Shown here: positions 26,068-34,810 of the stretch, piece by piece
Layout: the number at the start of each line of letters is the position of its first letter
Position numbering within the stretch: position 1 is the first letter of the stretch
Assembly: GCF_900089075.1 (NCBI RefSeq)
Contig: NZ_LT593746.1
Coordinates: 967-64,966, forward strand
Origin: Vaginella massiliensis
GTDB lineage: Bacteria; Bacteroidota; Bacteroidia; Flavobacteriales; Weeksellaceae
Reading direction: 5' to 3'
DNA length: 64,000 nt
Notes under the pieces: model-generated
What the model was told of the DNA's origin: nothing
Seen by the model: only the letters and a program-made list of their open reading frames with translations
Database searches by the model: none
Made by a program: the position numbers and the translations under genes

Positions 26068-26322
26068 CTAAGCACTTTTTTCGTCTAATTTTTGTTGGAT
26101 AATATTGTAGAAATCTCGAAAAGTTATCATTTTCAAAAAATCATCTTTCACCAATTTTACGCCAAAATTCGACTCGATAATGACCACCAAATCCACATAA
26201 TCTAAACTGTCGAGATCCAAGGTTTCTTTCACATTTTTTTCGTCTGAAATTAGATCACCATCGATTTCAAATTCTTCTATTAGAATCTCGTTTATTTTAT
26301 CTGATATTTCGGTTTTAATCAT
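26068..26322 (-). CDS. acyl carrier protein (first of operon, DarC-like)
   Basis: An 84-residue ACP with the attachment motif L-D-S-L-D; Ser39 carries the phosphopantetheine. It lies seven bases after the FabF-like gene and abuts the LpxL-like acyltransferase, so it may serve either the resorcinol chain (the DarC role) or the polyene. Confidence 0.93.
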   Translation of the reverse strand: MIKTEISDKINEILIEEFEIDGDLISDEKNVKETLDLDSLDYVDLVVIIESNFGVKLVKDDFLKMITFRDFYNIIQQKLDEKSA

Positions 26323-26329
26323 TTTAAAT

Positions 26330-27553
26330 TTATCGTTTAAACTTCTTAATTATCAAAGCAGAATTCGTTCCGCCAAATCCAAAAGAATTGGACAAATATA
26401 CGTCAAAATCTTGATTTACGGTTTTGTTTGGAATATTTAATTGTGCCGAAACTTCATCCGGATTTTCAAAGTTGATATTGGGTGCTATAAAACCGTTGAG
26501 CATCATCAAATTAGAATAGACAATTTCGCTTGCTCCTGCCATCCAGCATTCGTGTCCAGTCATGGATTTGGTCGAGCTGACATAAGGTCGACCGCCGAAA
26601 ACGTTGAAGATGGCTTGTGCCTCGTTGCGGTCTCCAACCGGTGTAGAGGTTGCATGAGCATTGATGTAGGCGATTTCATCTGGCACTATCCCAGCTTGTT
26701 TCAAGGCTTTTTGCATGGCAACAGTTGGGCCGTCTACATTGGGCGTCGAGATATGTCGGCCGTTGGATGAGAATCCGTAACCAATTACTTCTGCGATAAT
26801 GTTGGCACCGCGTTTTTGAGCCGATTCTAAACTCTCTAATATCAAAGTGGCTGCTCCACCGCTCGGAATGAGCCCATCGCGATCACGATCGAATGGTCTC
26901 GAGGCTTTGGTAGGATCTTGATCGCGTGCAGAGAACACACCCAAACCATCGAAGCTTGCCATGGCATATTTGTTGATTTCTTGTGCTCCTCCACAAATGA
27001 TCATGTCTTGCAAGCCATTTTTTATCATCATAAATCCTAAACCAATCGAATGCGAACCACTTGCACAGGCTGCACTGATAGTCATATTCACACCTTTCAA
27101 CTGAAAAAGCGTAGACAGATTCATGGTTACGGTAGAATTCATCGACTTGAAGATGGCTCCAGAACCGATCAACGAGGTGTCTTTTTTTTGGCGTACAATG
27201 TCGGTGGCTTCTATTATCGCCTTGGATACGCTGTCGTTTCCGTACAAAATCCCCACTTCATGCTCTTGGAAATATTCATGAGGAATTTGAGCATTTTCTA
27301 AGGCTTCTAAGGTTGCCAAATAGGCGTATTCTGTTTCTTCGCCAATGGTTACGCGATGTCGTCTATTCAACAATTTTTTGAGGTCTGGAGTTGGAACCTT
27401 GCCTGTTAGGGCCGATTTGAAACCGTATTCTTTTCGTTCTTCATCATAAACAATTCCAGATTTGCCTTCGCGTAAAGATTGGGTAACTTGATCGAGCGAC
27501 GTCCCCAAACACGAATAAATCCCCATTCCTGTAATGACTACTCTCTGCTCCAT
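26330..27553 (-). CDS. FabF-like beta-ketoacyl-ACP synthase (third KS)
   Basis: A 407-residue KAS II-type enzyme with Cys163 in A-A-C-A-S-G, His300 in N-A-H-A-T-S-T and His334 in T-G-H-E-C. The variant A-H-A-T-S-T (normally A-H-G-T-S-T) is typical of the aryl polyene ApeR/pigment branch. It is followed by the ACP gene and preceded by fabG after three bases, the pattern of an elongation module. Confidence 0.92.
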   Translation of the reverse strand: MEQRVVITGMGIYSCLGTSLDQVTQSLREGKSGIVYDEERKEYGFKSALTGKVPTPDLKKLLNRRHRVTIGEETEYAYLATLEALENAQIPHEYFQEHEVGILYGNDSVSKAIIEATDIVRQKKDTSLIGSGAIFKSMNSTVTMNLSTLFQLKGVNMTISAACASGSHSIGLGFMMIKNGLQDMIICGGAQEINKYAMASFDGLGVFSARDQDPTKASRPFDRDRDGLIPSGGAATLILESLESAQKRGANIIAEVIGYGFSSNGRHISTPNVDGPTVAMQKALKQAGIVPDEIAYINAHATSTPVGDRNEAQAIFNVFGGRPYVSSTKSMTGHECWMAGASEIVYSNLMMLNGFIAPNINFENPDEVSAQLNIPNKTVNQDFDVYLSNSFGFGGTNSALIIKKFKR

Positions 27554-27556
27554 TGT

Positions 27557-28291
27557 TTAAGAATATATTCCTCCGTTAATATTGATGACTTCTCCTGTAA
27601 TGTAAGATGCTTTTTCTGATGCCAAAAAGGCAACCAAATGGGCGACTTCTTCTGGTTTTCCGAATCTATTGGTCGGAATCATTTTTTTGAGTTCTTGTTG
27701 ATTCATTTCTGCGGTCATGTCGCTCTCAATAAAACCTGGAGCAACCGCATTCACCGTTACATTGCGTTTCGCTACTTCTTGTGCCAAAGATTTGGTCGCT
27801 GCTATCACAGCGCCTTTGGCTGCCGAATAGTTGATCTGTCCTGGATTGCCTTTCAGTCCTGAAACCGACACAAGGTTGATGATTCGACCGTAACGACTCC
27901 TCAATAAATCTTGAATGAAAAATTGGGTCACATGATAAAAACCATCCAAACTGGTATCGATAACCGATTTCCAATCGTTTTTCTCCATCCACATGAACAG
28001 TCCATCTCGGGTAATCCCTGCGTTATTGACAATCACTTCTACTTTAGCGTTCAGATTTTCATCCTTCCAAGCCTGCAAAACCTGTTGGGTTTCGGTCTGA
28101 TTTGCTACATCAAACTTTAAGATTTCGCCTGTCTTCCCATGTAAATTCAACTCGTTTAAAGTTTGCAAAGCGGCTTCTTTATTGGATTGATAATTGATTA
28201 AAATATGATAGCCCAACTCCTTAGCCAATTGTACACAAATTGCTTTTCCTATACCTCTAGAACCACCCGTGACCAATGCTACTTTTTTCAT
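27557..28291 (-). CDS. 3-oxoacyl-ACP reductase (FabG type)
   Basis: A 244-residue short-chain dehydrogenase with the NADP(H) motif T-G-G-S-R-G-I-G at 8-15, N-N-A-G at 89-92 and the catalytic Tyr155-Lys159 in Y-S-A-A-K. It would reduce the keto group after each condensation in polyene synthesis, like ApeQ. It directly follows the ammonia-lyase gene with no gap. Confidence 0.93.
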   Translation of the reverse strand: MKKVALVTGGSRGIGKAICVQLAKELGYHILINYQSNKEAALQTLNELNLHGKTGEILKFDVANQTETQQVLQAWKDENLNAKVEVIVNNAGITRDGLFMWMEKNDWKSVIDTSLDGFYHVTQFFIQDLLRSRYGRIINLVSVSGLKGNPGQINYSAAKGAVIAATKSLAQEVAKRNVTVNAVAPGFIESDMTAEMNQQELKKMIPTNRFGKPEEVAHLVAFLASEKASYITGEVININGGIYS

Positions 28292-29812
28292 TTAGGCGTT
28301 TTTTATATAATCTTTTAATTGTTTAATATACGGATAAAGTATGATATCATCATAGACTGCAGGCACAATATTTCTGATTTCGCGATAAAATTTTCTCGAA
28401 TTTGTGCTCAATTTTCTTTGTAAGTCTCTTGCTTCTATTGCTTGCGCAATGCTCATCAGATGGATGGCAAGCACCTCAAATGTATTTTCGATAACCTGAT
28501 TGCAAATTACGGCTGCATTGGTGCCCATGCTGACCACGTCTTGATTGTCGTTGTTATTCGGAATGCTATGAATGTACATCGAATTGGAAAGGGTTTGATT
28601 CTCTGCTGTCGTAGAGGTTGCTGTAAACTGAGCGCCCTGCATCCCAAAATTGAATCCTAATTTACCTAAATTGACAAAAGGAGGCAAAATCTCGTTGATT
28701 TTCGAGTTGAGTATATAATTCAATTGGCGCTCCATTAGCATGCTGAGTTTGGTAATTGCCAATTTCATTTTATCCATTTCGAACGCCACATAATCACCAT
28801 GAAAATTTCCGCCGTGATAGACTTGCCCTTGCTCCAAATCTACTATCGGATTGTCGCTAGCCGAATTGATTTCTTGAACCAAAATTTGCTCCACACCCGC
28901 CAAACAATCTTTCACAGGTCCCAAAATTTGGGGTACACAACGCAGCGAATAATATTCTTGAACTTTGACTGAAAAAATTTCTTCTGTATTCTGACCGCTG
29001 TACAAATGAGCCTGACGAGATCGAATATTTTCACTATCGTGCAAAAACTCTTGCATTTGCTCGGCCACCCACAATTGGCCTTCGTGCAATTTTGCCCGAT
29101 TGAGCTCAACCGAAAAATGATCGTCGTAGGCCGCCACCAACTCATTTACAAGGCAAGATGCCTGAATTGCCAATTTCAACAATTTGTAAGCATAATGCAA
29201 ATTAACAACGCCAATTCCAGACATCACGGCTGTACCATTCATGATGCTCAAACCTTCGCGAATGTGCATCTCGATGGGCGATAATTTTTCTAATTCGAAA
29301 ACTTTTTTGGTTTCTTGTCTTTCTCCTTTATACCAAACTTCACCTTCGCCAATTAAGCATAGCGCCATGTGTGCCAATTGCACCAAATCGCCACTCGCCC
29401 CAACGCCACCGTGTGCAAAAATTACGGGGTAAATCTCTCGATTGATCAGCTCTTTCATCAATTCCAAAACCGAAGGATGCACCCCCGAATATCCCAAAGA
29501 TAAAGTATTGTAACGCGCTACAAGAGAAGCCCTTACCATTTCGGGCGAGAGTAGATTTCCTTGTCCTGTCGCATGACTTCTAATCAGATTGTACTGCAAT
29601 TGCAACCGCTGATCATCTGCAATTCGATACTGAGCCATAGGACCAAAACCTGTATTGACGCCGTAGATTATTTTATCTTGGATAAAAGATTGTAAGAAAT
29701 CGAAGCTTTTTTGTACCTGATTTTTAGTTTCATGATCAAACGCTAGAGGTTGCTGATGAAAAACAACGGCTTCGATATCGGCGAACGGCATTAAGATTGG
29801 GTTAGGGTTCAT
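28292..29812 (-). CDS. tyrosine ammonia-lyase (aromatic amino acid lyase)
   Basis: A 506-residue member of the HAL/PAL/TAL family. The self-forming MIO cofactor comes from Ala139-Ser140-Gly141 in G-G-V-G-A-S-G-D, and Tyr50 (Y-G-V-N-T-G-F-G) is the catalytic tyrosine. As first gene of a flexirubin operon it should be a tyrosine ammonia-lyase yielding 4-coumarate, the starter of the aryl polyene; a characterised homologue exists in the Flavobacterium johnsoniae cluster. Histidine ammonia-lyase (HutH) is the alternative, but no hut gene is near it; hutI lies 33 kb away. Confidence 0.88.
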   Translation of the reverse strand: MNPNPILMPFADIEAVVFHQQPLAFDHETKNQVQKSFDFLQSFIQDKIIYGVNTGFGPMAQYRIADDQRLQLQYNLIRSHATGQGNLLSPEMVRASLVARYNTLSLGYSGVHPSVLELMKELINREIYPVIFAHGGVGASGDLVQLAHMALCLIGEGEVWYKGERQETKKVFELEKLSPIEMHIREGLSIMNGTAVMSGIGVVNLHYAYKLLKLAIQASCLVNELVAAYDDHFSVELNRAKLHEGQLWVAEQMQEFLHDSENIRSRQAHLYSGQNTEEIFSVKVQEYYSLRCVPQILGPVKDCLAGVEQILVQEINSASDNPIVDLEQGQVYHGGNFHGDYVAFEMDKMKLAITKLSMLMERQLNYILNSKINEILPPFVNLGKLGFNFGMQGAQFTATSTTAENQTLSNSMYIHSIPNNNDNQDVVSMGTNAAVICNQVIENTFEVLAIHLMSIAQAIEARDLQRKLSTNSRKFYREIRNIVPAVYDDIILYPYIKQLKDYIKNA

Positions 29813-29929
29813 AGGATAAGTAGAATTCGAATAATTTTAATATTAAAATTTGTGATGTTTGATGTACCTTCGTTTCACTTATATTGGGTTTACAAAATTA
29901 TAATATTTTTAACATTATAAAAATTAATT
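29813..29929. promoter_or_regulatory. divergent promoter region with 18-base palindrome
   Basis: This 117-base gap separates the pigment operon from the halogenase-like gene and must hold both promoters. It contains a perfect 18-base palindrome at 29833-29850 (AATTTTAATATTAAAATT), a candidate operator. On the plus strand TACCTTCG at 29865-29872 matches TAnnTTTG in seven of eight positions, and TATATTGG lies close by; no clean -33 box was found for either direction. Confidence 0.5.
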
Positions 29930-31171
29930 ATGAATCAAGAATTTGTTGATGTTTTGATTATCGGTGCCGGACCCGCTGGTAGTATTGCTGCTGCCTATTT
30001 GCATCAACATCAAATCCAAACAAAAGTAGTCGAAAAAATGCGATTTCCTCGATTGGTCATTGGCGAAAGCTTGCTTCCAAGATCTATGGATCGATTTGAA
30101 GAAGCGGGTTTATTAGACGCTTTGAATGCTTATGATTTTCAGGTAAAAAGTGGAGCTCGTTTCATAAGAGGAAATCAGGTTTGTGAATTCGATTTTAGTA
30201 AAAAATTCGGCGAAGGTTGGGATTGGACATGGCAAGTTCCGCGTGCCGATTTTGACAAAGCCATCACAGACGAATTACAAAAAAAAGGAGTCGATATTGC
30301 TTTTGAAACCGAAGTTACGCATGTCGCCATCCGCGAAGACGGATCTGACATCACGGTTGTAGACAAAACTGGCGTCTCGTCTGTCATCCATGCAAAATAT
30401 ATCATCGATGCCAGCGGATATGGTCGAGTTTTACCCCGATTGCTCAACCTACACGATGATTCTAATTTGAGTCCGCACTCCGCGATTTTCTCGCACACCA
30501 CGGAAACCAACCGCCCAGCAGGACGAGAAGGCACACAGATAACCTTCGACATCCTCGAAACCGAAGTTTGGCTATGGGTAATTCCGTTTTCTAATGGCAA
30601 TACGAGTATCGGAATTGTAGGCAACACCGCCTATATAGAACAATTGATACAAGACGCTGGCTCTATGGACGCTGCTCTGAAACAAGCAATCAATCGTTCA
30701 GATTTTTATCGCGAGCGATTCCGAGGACACGAGTTTCTCTTCGAACCAAAATTGCTAAAAAATTATTCGACCTCTGTAAAAAAGATGTTCGGCAAAGGCT
30801 ATGTTTTGACAGGCAACAGTACCGAATTTTTGGACCCCGTATTTTCGTCTGGCGTTTGTTTTGCCACCGAATCGGGAGCATTGGCTGCCGAATTGATTAT
30901 CAAAGAAATACAAGGAAAAGCAGTCGATTGGGCAGTAGAATACGAAGCTTACATGAAACGCGGAATCTACGTTTTTTCGACCTATGTAAAAGAATGGTAT
31001 ACTGGAAATCTACAAGAGTTATTCTTTTTTCAGCCCGAAAATCCACAGGTGAAAGAAAAAATTTGTGCTGTTTTGGCTGGTTATGTTTGGAACGAAGAAA
31101 ATCCGTTTGTTAAAAAACACAACAAAGTGATTCGCAACATGGCGCATCTAATCAAGATGAGTAAGGCATAA
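29930..31171 (+). CDS. flavin-dependent halogenase-like oxidoreductase
   Basis: A 413-residue flavoprotein of the tryptophan/phenol halogenase family. It has the FAD motif G-A-G-P-A-G at 12-17, F-P-R-L-V-I-G-E-S at 39-47, the halogenase hallmark W-x-W-x-I-P as W-L-W-V-I-P at 214-219, and Lys73 in V-K-S-G-A-R-F, where phenolic halogenases carry the catalytic lysine. These features favour a halogenase over a plain hydroxylase or geranylgeranyl reductase. Some flexirubins are known to be chlorinated on the phenol ring, which fits. It is divergent from the pigment operon. Substrate and activity are inferred. Confidence 0.75.
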   Translation: MNQEFVDVLIIGAGPAGSIAAAYLHQHQIQTKVVEKMRFPRLVIGESLLPRSMDRFEEAGLLDALNAYDFQVKSGARFIRGNQVCEFDFSKKFGEGWDWTWQVPRADFDKAITDELQKKGVDIAFETEVTHVAIREDGSDITVVDKTGVSSVIHAKYIIDASGYGRVLPRLLNLHDDSNLSPHSAIFSHTTETNRPAGREGTQITFDILETEVWLWVIPFSNGNTSIGIVGNTAYIEQLIQDAGSMDAALKQAINRSDFYRERFRGHEFLFEPKLLKNYSTSVKKMFGKGYVLTGNSTEFLDPVFSSGVCFATESGALAAELIIKEIQGKAVDWAVEYEAYMKRGIYVFSTYVKEWYTGNLQELFFFQPENPQVKEKICAVLAGYVWNEENPFVKKHNKVIRNMAHLIKMSKA

Positions 31172-31175
31172 AAAA

Positions 31176-31203
31176 AACAAACCGCAGTTGCGGATTGTTT
31201 TTG
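31176..31203. terminator. bidirectional terminator
   Basis: A hairpin pairs AACAA/CCGCA (31176-31186) with TGCGG/TTGTT (31189-31199) around one A-A mismatch, followed by T on the plus strand and preceded by A residues that give T on the minus strand. It lies between the convergent halogenase-like gene and the secreted protein gene. Confidence 0.75.
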
Positions 31204-31205
31204 CA

Positions 31206-31814
31206 TTATTTCTTCAAGGCTTTTTCAAGATTTTTAGAAAAAGTTTTGGCTGTTTTGGCAAATCCTTCTCCTATACGCGATTCGTTACTGAAATTATTTC
31301 CGTACTGATCACCTGGCGCTTCTTTGTATTTTATAATCAATTTTTTGTCGCCTTTATTTTTCGAATCTGTAAAAATTAGAGTTGACGAAACTTTTGCGTA
31401 TTGTTTCATGACAAAAGCATCCCAACCTGGATATATCCAATCTACTCTTACGGTAAGCGTATAGGGCGTATCTTCTGCGTATTTAGAAAACTGAATTCCA
31501 GTATCTTTGGTCGCATATTTCGACAACAACTCCATGAATTTCGGTTCCCAAATCGATTCTTTTGCTCCTTTCCATTTATCGATCCAAGCATCTCCATTTC
31601 CTGGATTTTTTGAATTTAAATCATCTTTGCGTTTGGCAATGTATTCTGCCTCTGAAATACTATCGGCATTGATTTTCAGATTAGAATAATCGAATACGAC
31701 TTTCACTTTTTTTTGATCTTTCAGAAAGTTAAAATCACCCAGTTTTATTTCGCTTTTCTGTGCCGTTGCCATTGTTGCAATAGACAACAGCATCATCAAT
31801 AACATTTTTTTCAT
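31206..31814 (-). CDS. secreted protein of unknown function
   Basis: A 202-residue exported protein: the start at 31814 gives a clear signal peptide (hydrophobic 4-15, cleavage near T-A-Q at 19). An in-frame extension of 25 codons upstream would bury the signal, so it is rejected. The body is mixed alpha/beta with several W and Y residues (W-I-Y-P-G-W-D) and a Lys-rich C-terminus. I do not recognise the family. It is convergent with the halogenase-like gene. Confidence 0.75.
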   Translation of the reverse strand: MKKMLLMMLLSIATMATAQKSEIKLGDFNFLKDQKKVKVVFDYSNLKINADSISEAEYIAKRKDDLNSKNPGNGDAWIDKWKGAKESIWEPKFMELLSKYATKDTGIQFSKYAEDTPYTLTVRVDWIYPGWDAFVMKQYAKVSSTLIFTDSKNKGDKKLIIKYKEAPGDQYGNNFSNESRIGEGFAKTAKTFSKNLEKALKK

Positions 31815-31900
31815 ATAACGTTTTAGATTTAATCGTATTGGGTATTGCCGAAGGCGGAGAAATCGGTGCGATAAGTTTCGATTTTGCACTGAGGCGAGCC

Positions 31901-31955
31901 AAAACGAATTTTTATGAGTTAAATTTAAAAATAAAAATCGAATAAAATTCGTTTT
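31901..31955. repeat. inverted repeat in gap upstream of secreted protein
   Basis: Two 11-base arms (AAAACGAATTT at 31901-31911 and its complement at 31945-31955) are separated by 33 AT-rich bases. The gap 31815-32029 otherwise holds no gene. Close to its right end, at about 32014, is TGTTAGCTGACG, which resembles the ends of the direct repeats further right. Confidence 0.5.
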
Positions 31956-32029
31956 TGGCGGTATATTAGGGCAGATGTTGAGTTATTCACTTTAGCCCCG
32001 CTTTTGACAATACCTTGTTAGCTGACGTT

Positions 32030-32758
32030 TTAATCAGAAGTGTCTACTCCACCGTTATTCATTTCCATCATGTTCTTTAACGCTTTTTTATATAATTTTT
32101 GATATTCTTCATATGTAATGGATTTTGTGAAATTAATTTTTTTAAATTCTTTGTTTGTATTTTTTATTTCTACAAGATTGTAATATGTGATATCTTTTAA
32201 ATTATTTCCATATTTTTTTTCGATTTGAATTTCGAAAATTAATCCGGGTAAACCTCCATATAAGCTTGGCCCAAAGGGACAAGTCATTTCTTCACTATAA
32301 TATGCCGTAACAATTATATTGTCTTCTAAATTCTCATATATTGCTTTTTTTAATATATAGGTTTTAAATTTTTTCTCATCGTCAGATATTAGTTTCCAAT
32401 TAAATTTTGGTATGGAGTCTTCAATGAAATAATTTTTTCCTAATGATGATTTTCTTTCATACATTTTATTTTGTTCTAGGTTCACAAAGATAATACCTGA
32501 AGAAGCCATTGTAAAGAAATCTCCTTCTTCTTGGCGGTTGTTTATCTTGGGGATATATTCAAATTGTGACATTTTGGAGTCGTACAATAATTCAAATTCT
32601 GCCGGTATTGAATGATATTCTTTTCCTTTTTCATCAATATGAGTAGAAGTTACTAAATATAATGCACTAAATTTATCATTATCTAAATTTTCTCCAACTT
32701 GAGAAAATGTTAAAGATGACGGTAAAATAAATGTCATAATCAAAATTATATATTTCAT
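32030..32758 (-). CDS. GLPGLI family protein (second of pair)
   Basis: A 242-residue secreted protein (signal peptide to about S-Q at 20) with the family hallmark G-L-P-G-L-I near residue 180. The GLPGLI family is a Bacteroidota group of unknown function. It follows the first GLPGLI gene by 10 bases, so the two form one operon with the small peptide upstream. Codon use is more AT-rich than in the pigment genes, hinting at a different history. Confidence 0.88.
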   Translation of the reverse strand: MKYIILIMTFILPSSLTFSQVGENLDNDKFSALYLVTSTHIDEKGKEYHSIPAEFELLYDSKMSQFEYIPKINNRQEEGDFFTMASSGIIFVNLEQNKMYERKSSLGKNYFIEDSIPKFNWKLISDDEKKFKTYILKKAIYENLEDNIIVTAYYSEEMTCPFGPSLYGGLPGLIFEIQIEKKYGNNLKDITYYNLVEIKNTNKEFKKINFTKSITYEEYQKLYKKALKNMMEMNNGGVDTSD

Positions 32759-32768
32759 AATATGATAT

Positions 32769-33494
32769 TTAATTGTTTAGATCATACATTTCAATTACAT
32801 TGGGTGTGTAAATTGTGGCATTATTGCAACATTCTTTGTAATCAAAGTATGCTTTTTTTGCATCGGTGATTATTTGTTCCCAACTTTTTGTGTTTGTTAG
32901 CTCAATTGTTGGAGCAATTTTCAAATCATCATTTAATTGATTTATTTTTATTGCCCACAAATGAATTACATCATTTTCCTCTCTTACATCTAATATTAAT
33001 CCTGGTAAACCATAAAATTTCCATGGTCCATCTTTTATAGGGATTGATTCTGTGAAATAAGCAAAATAGGTTCTTCCTTTATAATCAAATTTAGCTTCAC
33101 TGCACTCAAATCCTAGAATGATTTTCCTATTACCAGTTAACGTATATTTCACATCTATGATAGGTTCTTTTATTGTTATTTTTTTTTGAAATAATACATC
33201 CGAATATGAAAATATATTTTTTTCTTTAAAATTTTTATAAACTTGATTTTGAACAGAATCTATTTCACCTATAATATTTCCGTCCATATCAAAATCAATT
33301 GTGTTTGGTTTAAAAAAATATTTTGGAATGTTAAATACTGATATTTCATTTTGATGAAGCAATTTGCCTAATAACGTGTCCTTTGGATTTACTTCCGAAT
33401 ATTTATAATTATAATAGTAGTCTATTTGAATTGTCTGAGAATTACATTTAGGTATAAAATAATATGTAATCAATAGTAGATATAGAATTTTCAT
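32769..33494 (-). CDS. GLPGLI family protein (first of pair)
   Basis: A 241-residue secreted protein (signal peptide about 1-19) with the G-L-P-G-L-I hallmark near 180 and a Cys pair K-E-C-C near the C-terminus. It is only moderately similar to its neighbour, so the pair is an old duplication or two separate acquisitions. It begins 51 bases after the small Cys-containing peptide gene. Function unknown. Confidence 0.88.
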   Translation of the reverse strand: MKILYLLLITYYFIPKCNSQTIQIDYYYNYKYSEVNPKDTLLGKLLHQNEISVFNIPKYFFKPNTIDFDMDGNIIGEIDSVQNQVYKNFKEKNIFSYSDVLFQKKITIKEPIIDVKYTLTGNRKIILGFECSEAKFDYKGRTYFAYFTESIPIKDGPWKFYGLPGLILDVREENDVIHLWAIKINQLNDDLKIAPTIELTNTKSWEQIITDAKKAYFDYKECCNNATIYTPNVIEMYDLNN

Positions 33495-33545
33495 ATATTG
33501 TAATTTTATATATTAAAAGTGAGACAAATATTGCCTCACATATAA

Positions 33546-33785
33546 TTATCCTTGTGGTTCAAAAGCCTGTATTGCCATACTTCTAGCACAAGATTGTGCT
33601 TCAGGATACGTAGCCGCTTCACAACAAAATAATTGCCCGCCTGCAGAAACACAATAGGTTACACTCATATCCTCGTTAATTGTGTAATACTCATACTCAT
33701 TTACTTTGGTGTTATTTGAGTTTTGATTTGCAACCGCAAAACTACCTACTAATAAAATCGATAATGATAAAAATAAATTTTTCAT
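33546..33785 (-). CDS. small secreted Cys-containing peptide, 79 residues
   Basis: A 79-residue precursor with a signal peptide (about 1-19) and a 60-residue mature part bearing four cysteines: Cys45, Cys54-Cys55 and Cys66. Two disulfides are possible. It heads the transcription unit with the two GLPGLI genes. Upstream lies one copy of a direct repeat with promoter-like elements. I do not recognise the family. It may be a secreted small protein processed or bound by the GLPGLI proteins, but this is inference from position only. Confidence 0.75.
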   Translation of the reverse strand: MKNLFLSLSILLVGSFAVANQNSNNTKVNEYEYYTINEDMSVTYCVSAGGQLFCCEAATYPEAQSCARSMAIQAFEPQG

Positions 33786-33843
33786 AAATATATAAATTTA
33801 AATTGGCGCCTACACTCTTTTTTAAAGTCGTTCTTTCAGTTTC

Positions 33844-33980
33844 CTCCTACTATTGCAAAATTTATAAAACCACTTGTTGTCAAGTACTTTCTTCAATTTT
33901 TTTCATTACAAATCAAAGTTTCAATGAAAAGTAATCCGAAAGCTATTTTATAAAATGTCAGCTACCACTTAAATATACGA
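33844..33980. repeat. direct repeat, copy A (about 135 bases)
   Basis: This segment and the one at 35132-35270 align over their whole length with roughly 80 percent identity by eye and few gaps, in the same orientation. Shared blocks include TTGTTGTCAAG, GTTTCAATGAAAAGTA and TATAAAATGT. On the minus strand it has TTGACA and TAAATTTTGC elements in promoter-like order, reading towards the small peptide gene. Confidence 0.8.
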
Positions 33981-34242
33981 AATAATACTTTATATGCGAC
34001 TTAAATTTTAAAATCACCAAACACTGTGTATTAACACTCTATATCAATATTTATTTATAAATTAGTCATTCTATTCATAATAAATATTTGTTTGCGTAAT
34101 TCAATAATATTTAAGATCCGAACTCGCCAACTTTACAATCGAAATTGCCCAACATAGAAACAAAAACATTATCTGGATTTTCTTTTACTACTAGAAAAAA
34201 ATATTAATATTCTACATATATTTTGTAAGTCTCGCTATTTTG

Positions 34243-34347
34243 TCATTAAATAAAGCTTGGTATATCCAAAATACTAAAGGCAACAGAAATTTTGTAGATA
34301 TAATAGAATGCTATCAACATATTACAGAATCTCTATTAGATGAATAA
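34243..34347 (+). pseudogene. short open fragment of unknown origin
   Basis: A frame of about 34 codons, protein-like in composition (contains K-A-W-Y-I-Q-N-T-K-G-N), ends with TAA at 34345-34347 and has no suitable start. It precedes the S24-like fragment on the same strand and may be another piece of the same lost element. Weak evidence. Confidence 0.25.
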
Positions 34348-34434
34348 TATAAACTCGCTAAAAGAATGAGAAAAACTGAATTAATATTTAATATAAAGAA
34401 AAACTCGGACTAAAATTAGGAAAAATGGAACAAA

Positions 34435-34605
34435 GTCTATGTGCTAGATACCAACCAAGGAGCCTTAATCAAGCGGATCCACAAAGGGCAAGATAACGAG
34501 CATATTACTCTAGTATCAGAAAATGAAAAATACGAACCTTTTGAGTTGCATTTATCGCAGATTTATGCTGTTGCCATAGTCATTGGTGTCGTAAGACTTG
34601 AGTAA
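34435..34605 (+). pseudogene. S24/LexA-like regulator, C-terminal remnant
   Basis: An open frame of 56 codons ending at TAA (34603-34605) resembles the C-terminal part of S24-peptidase phage-repressor-like regulators: L-I-K-R-I, then L-V-S-E-N, and finally I-Y-A-V-A-I-V-I-G-V-V, matching the usual end strands. No start codon, DNA-binding domain or complete catalytic Ser-Lys core is present, and a stop lies just upstream in frame. It is the remnant of a regulator, perhaps of a lost mobile element. Confidence 0.55.
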
Positions 34606-34810
34606 AGTTGCGAATTGATCATATTGTAACCACTATTTATTCGACCAATCGCAAGATTACTATATAAACTAATGTCAATCAATCAAATACACCAAAAGTA
34701 TTAATATTTATTTCGGGATTACACCCCTGCGAATATTAGTTTTTAACGCTTAATAAATACATCCAAGAGAGCTACACCTACGAGATTCGTATATTTTTTT
34801 TACATAAAGT

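Noticed and set aside
28292-29812. Histidine ammonia-lyase (hutH)
   Set aside because: The gene begins a pigment operon where a tyrosine-specific enzyme is expected, and hut genes are not adjacent.
31815-32029. Integron attC site at TGTTAGCTGACG
   Set aside because: The core does not fit GTTRRRY and no matching RYYYAAC partner or integrase is seen.
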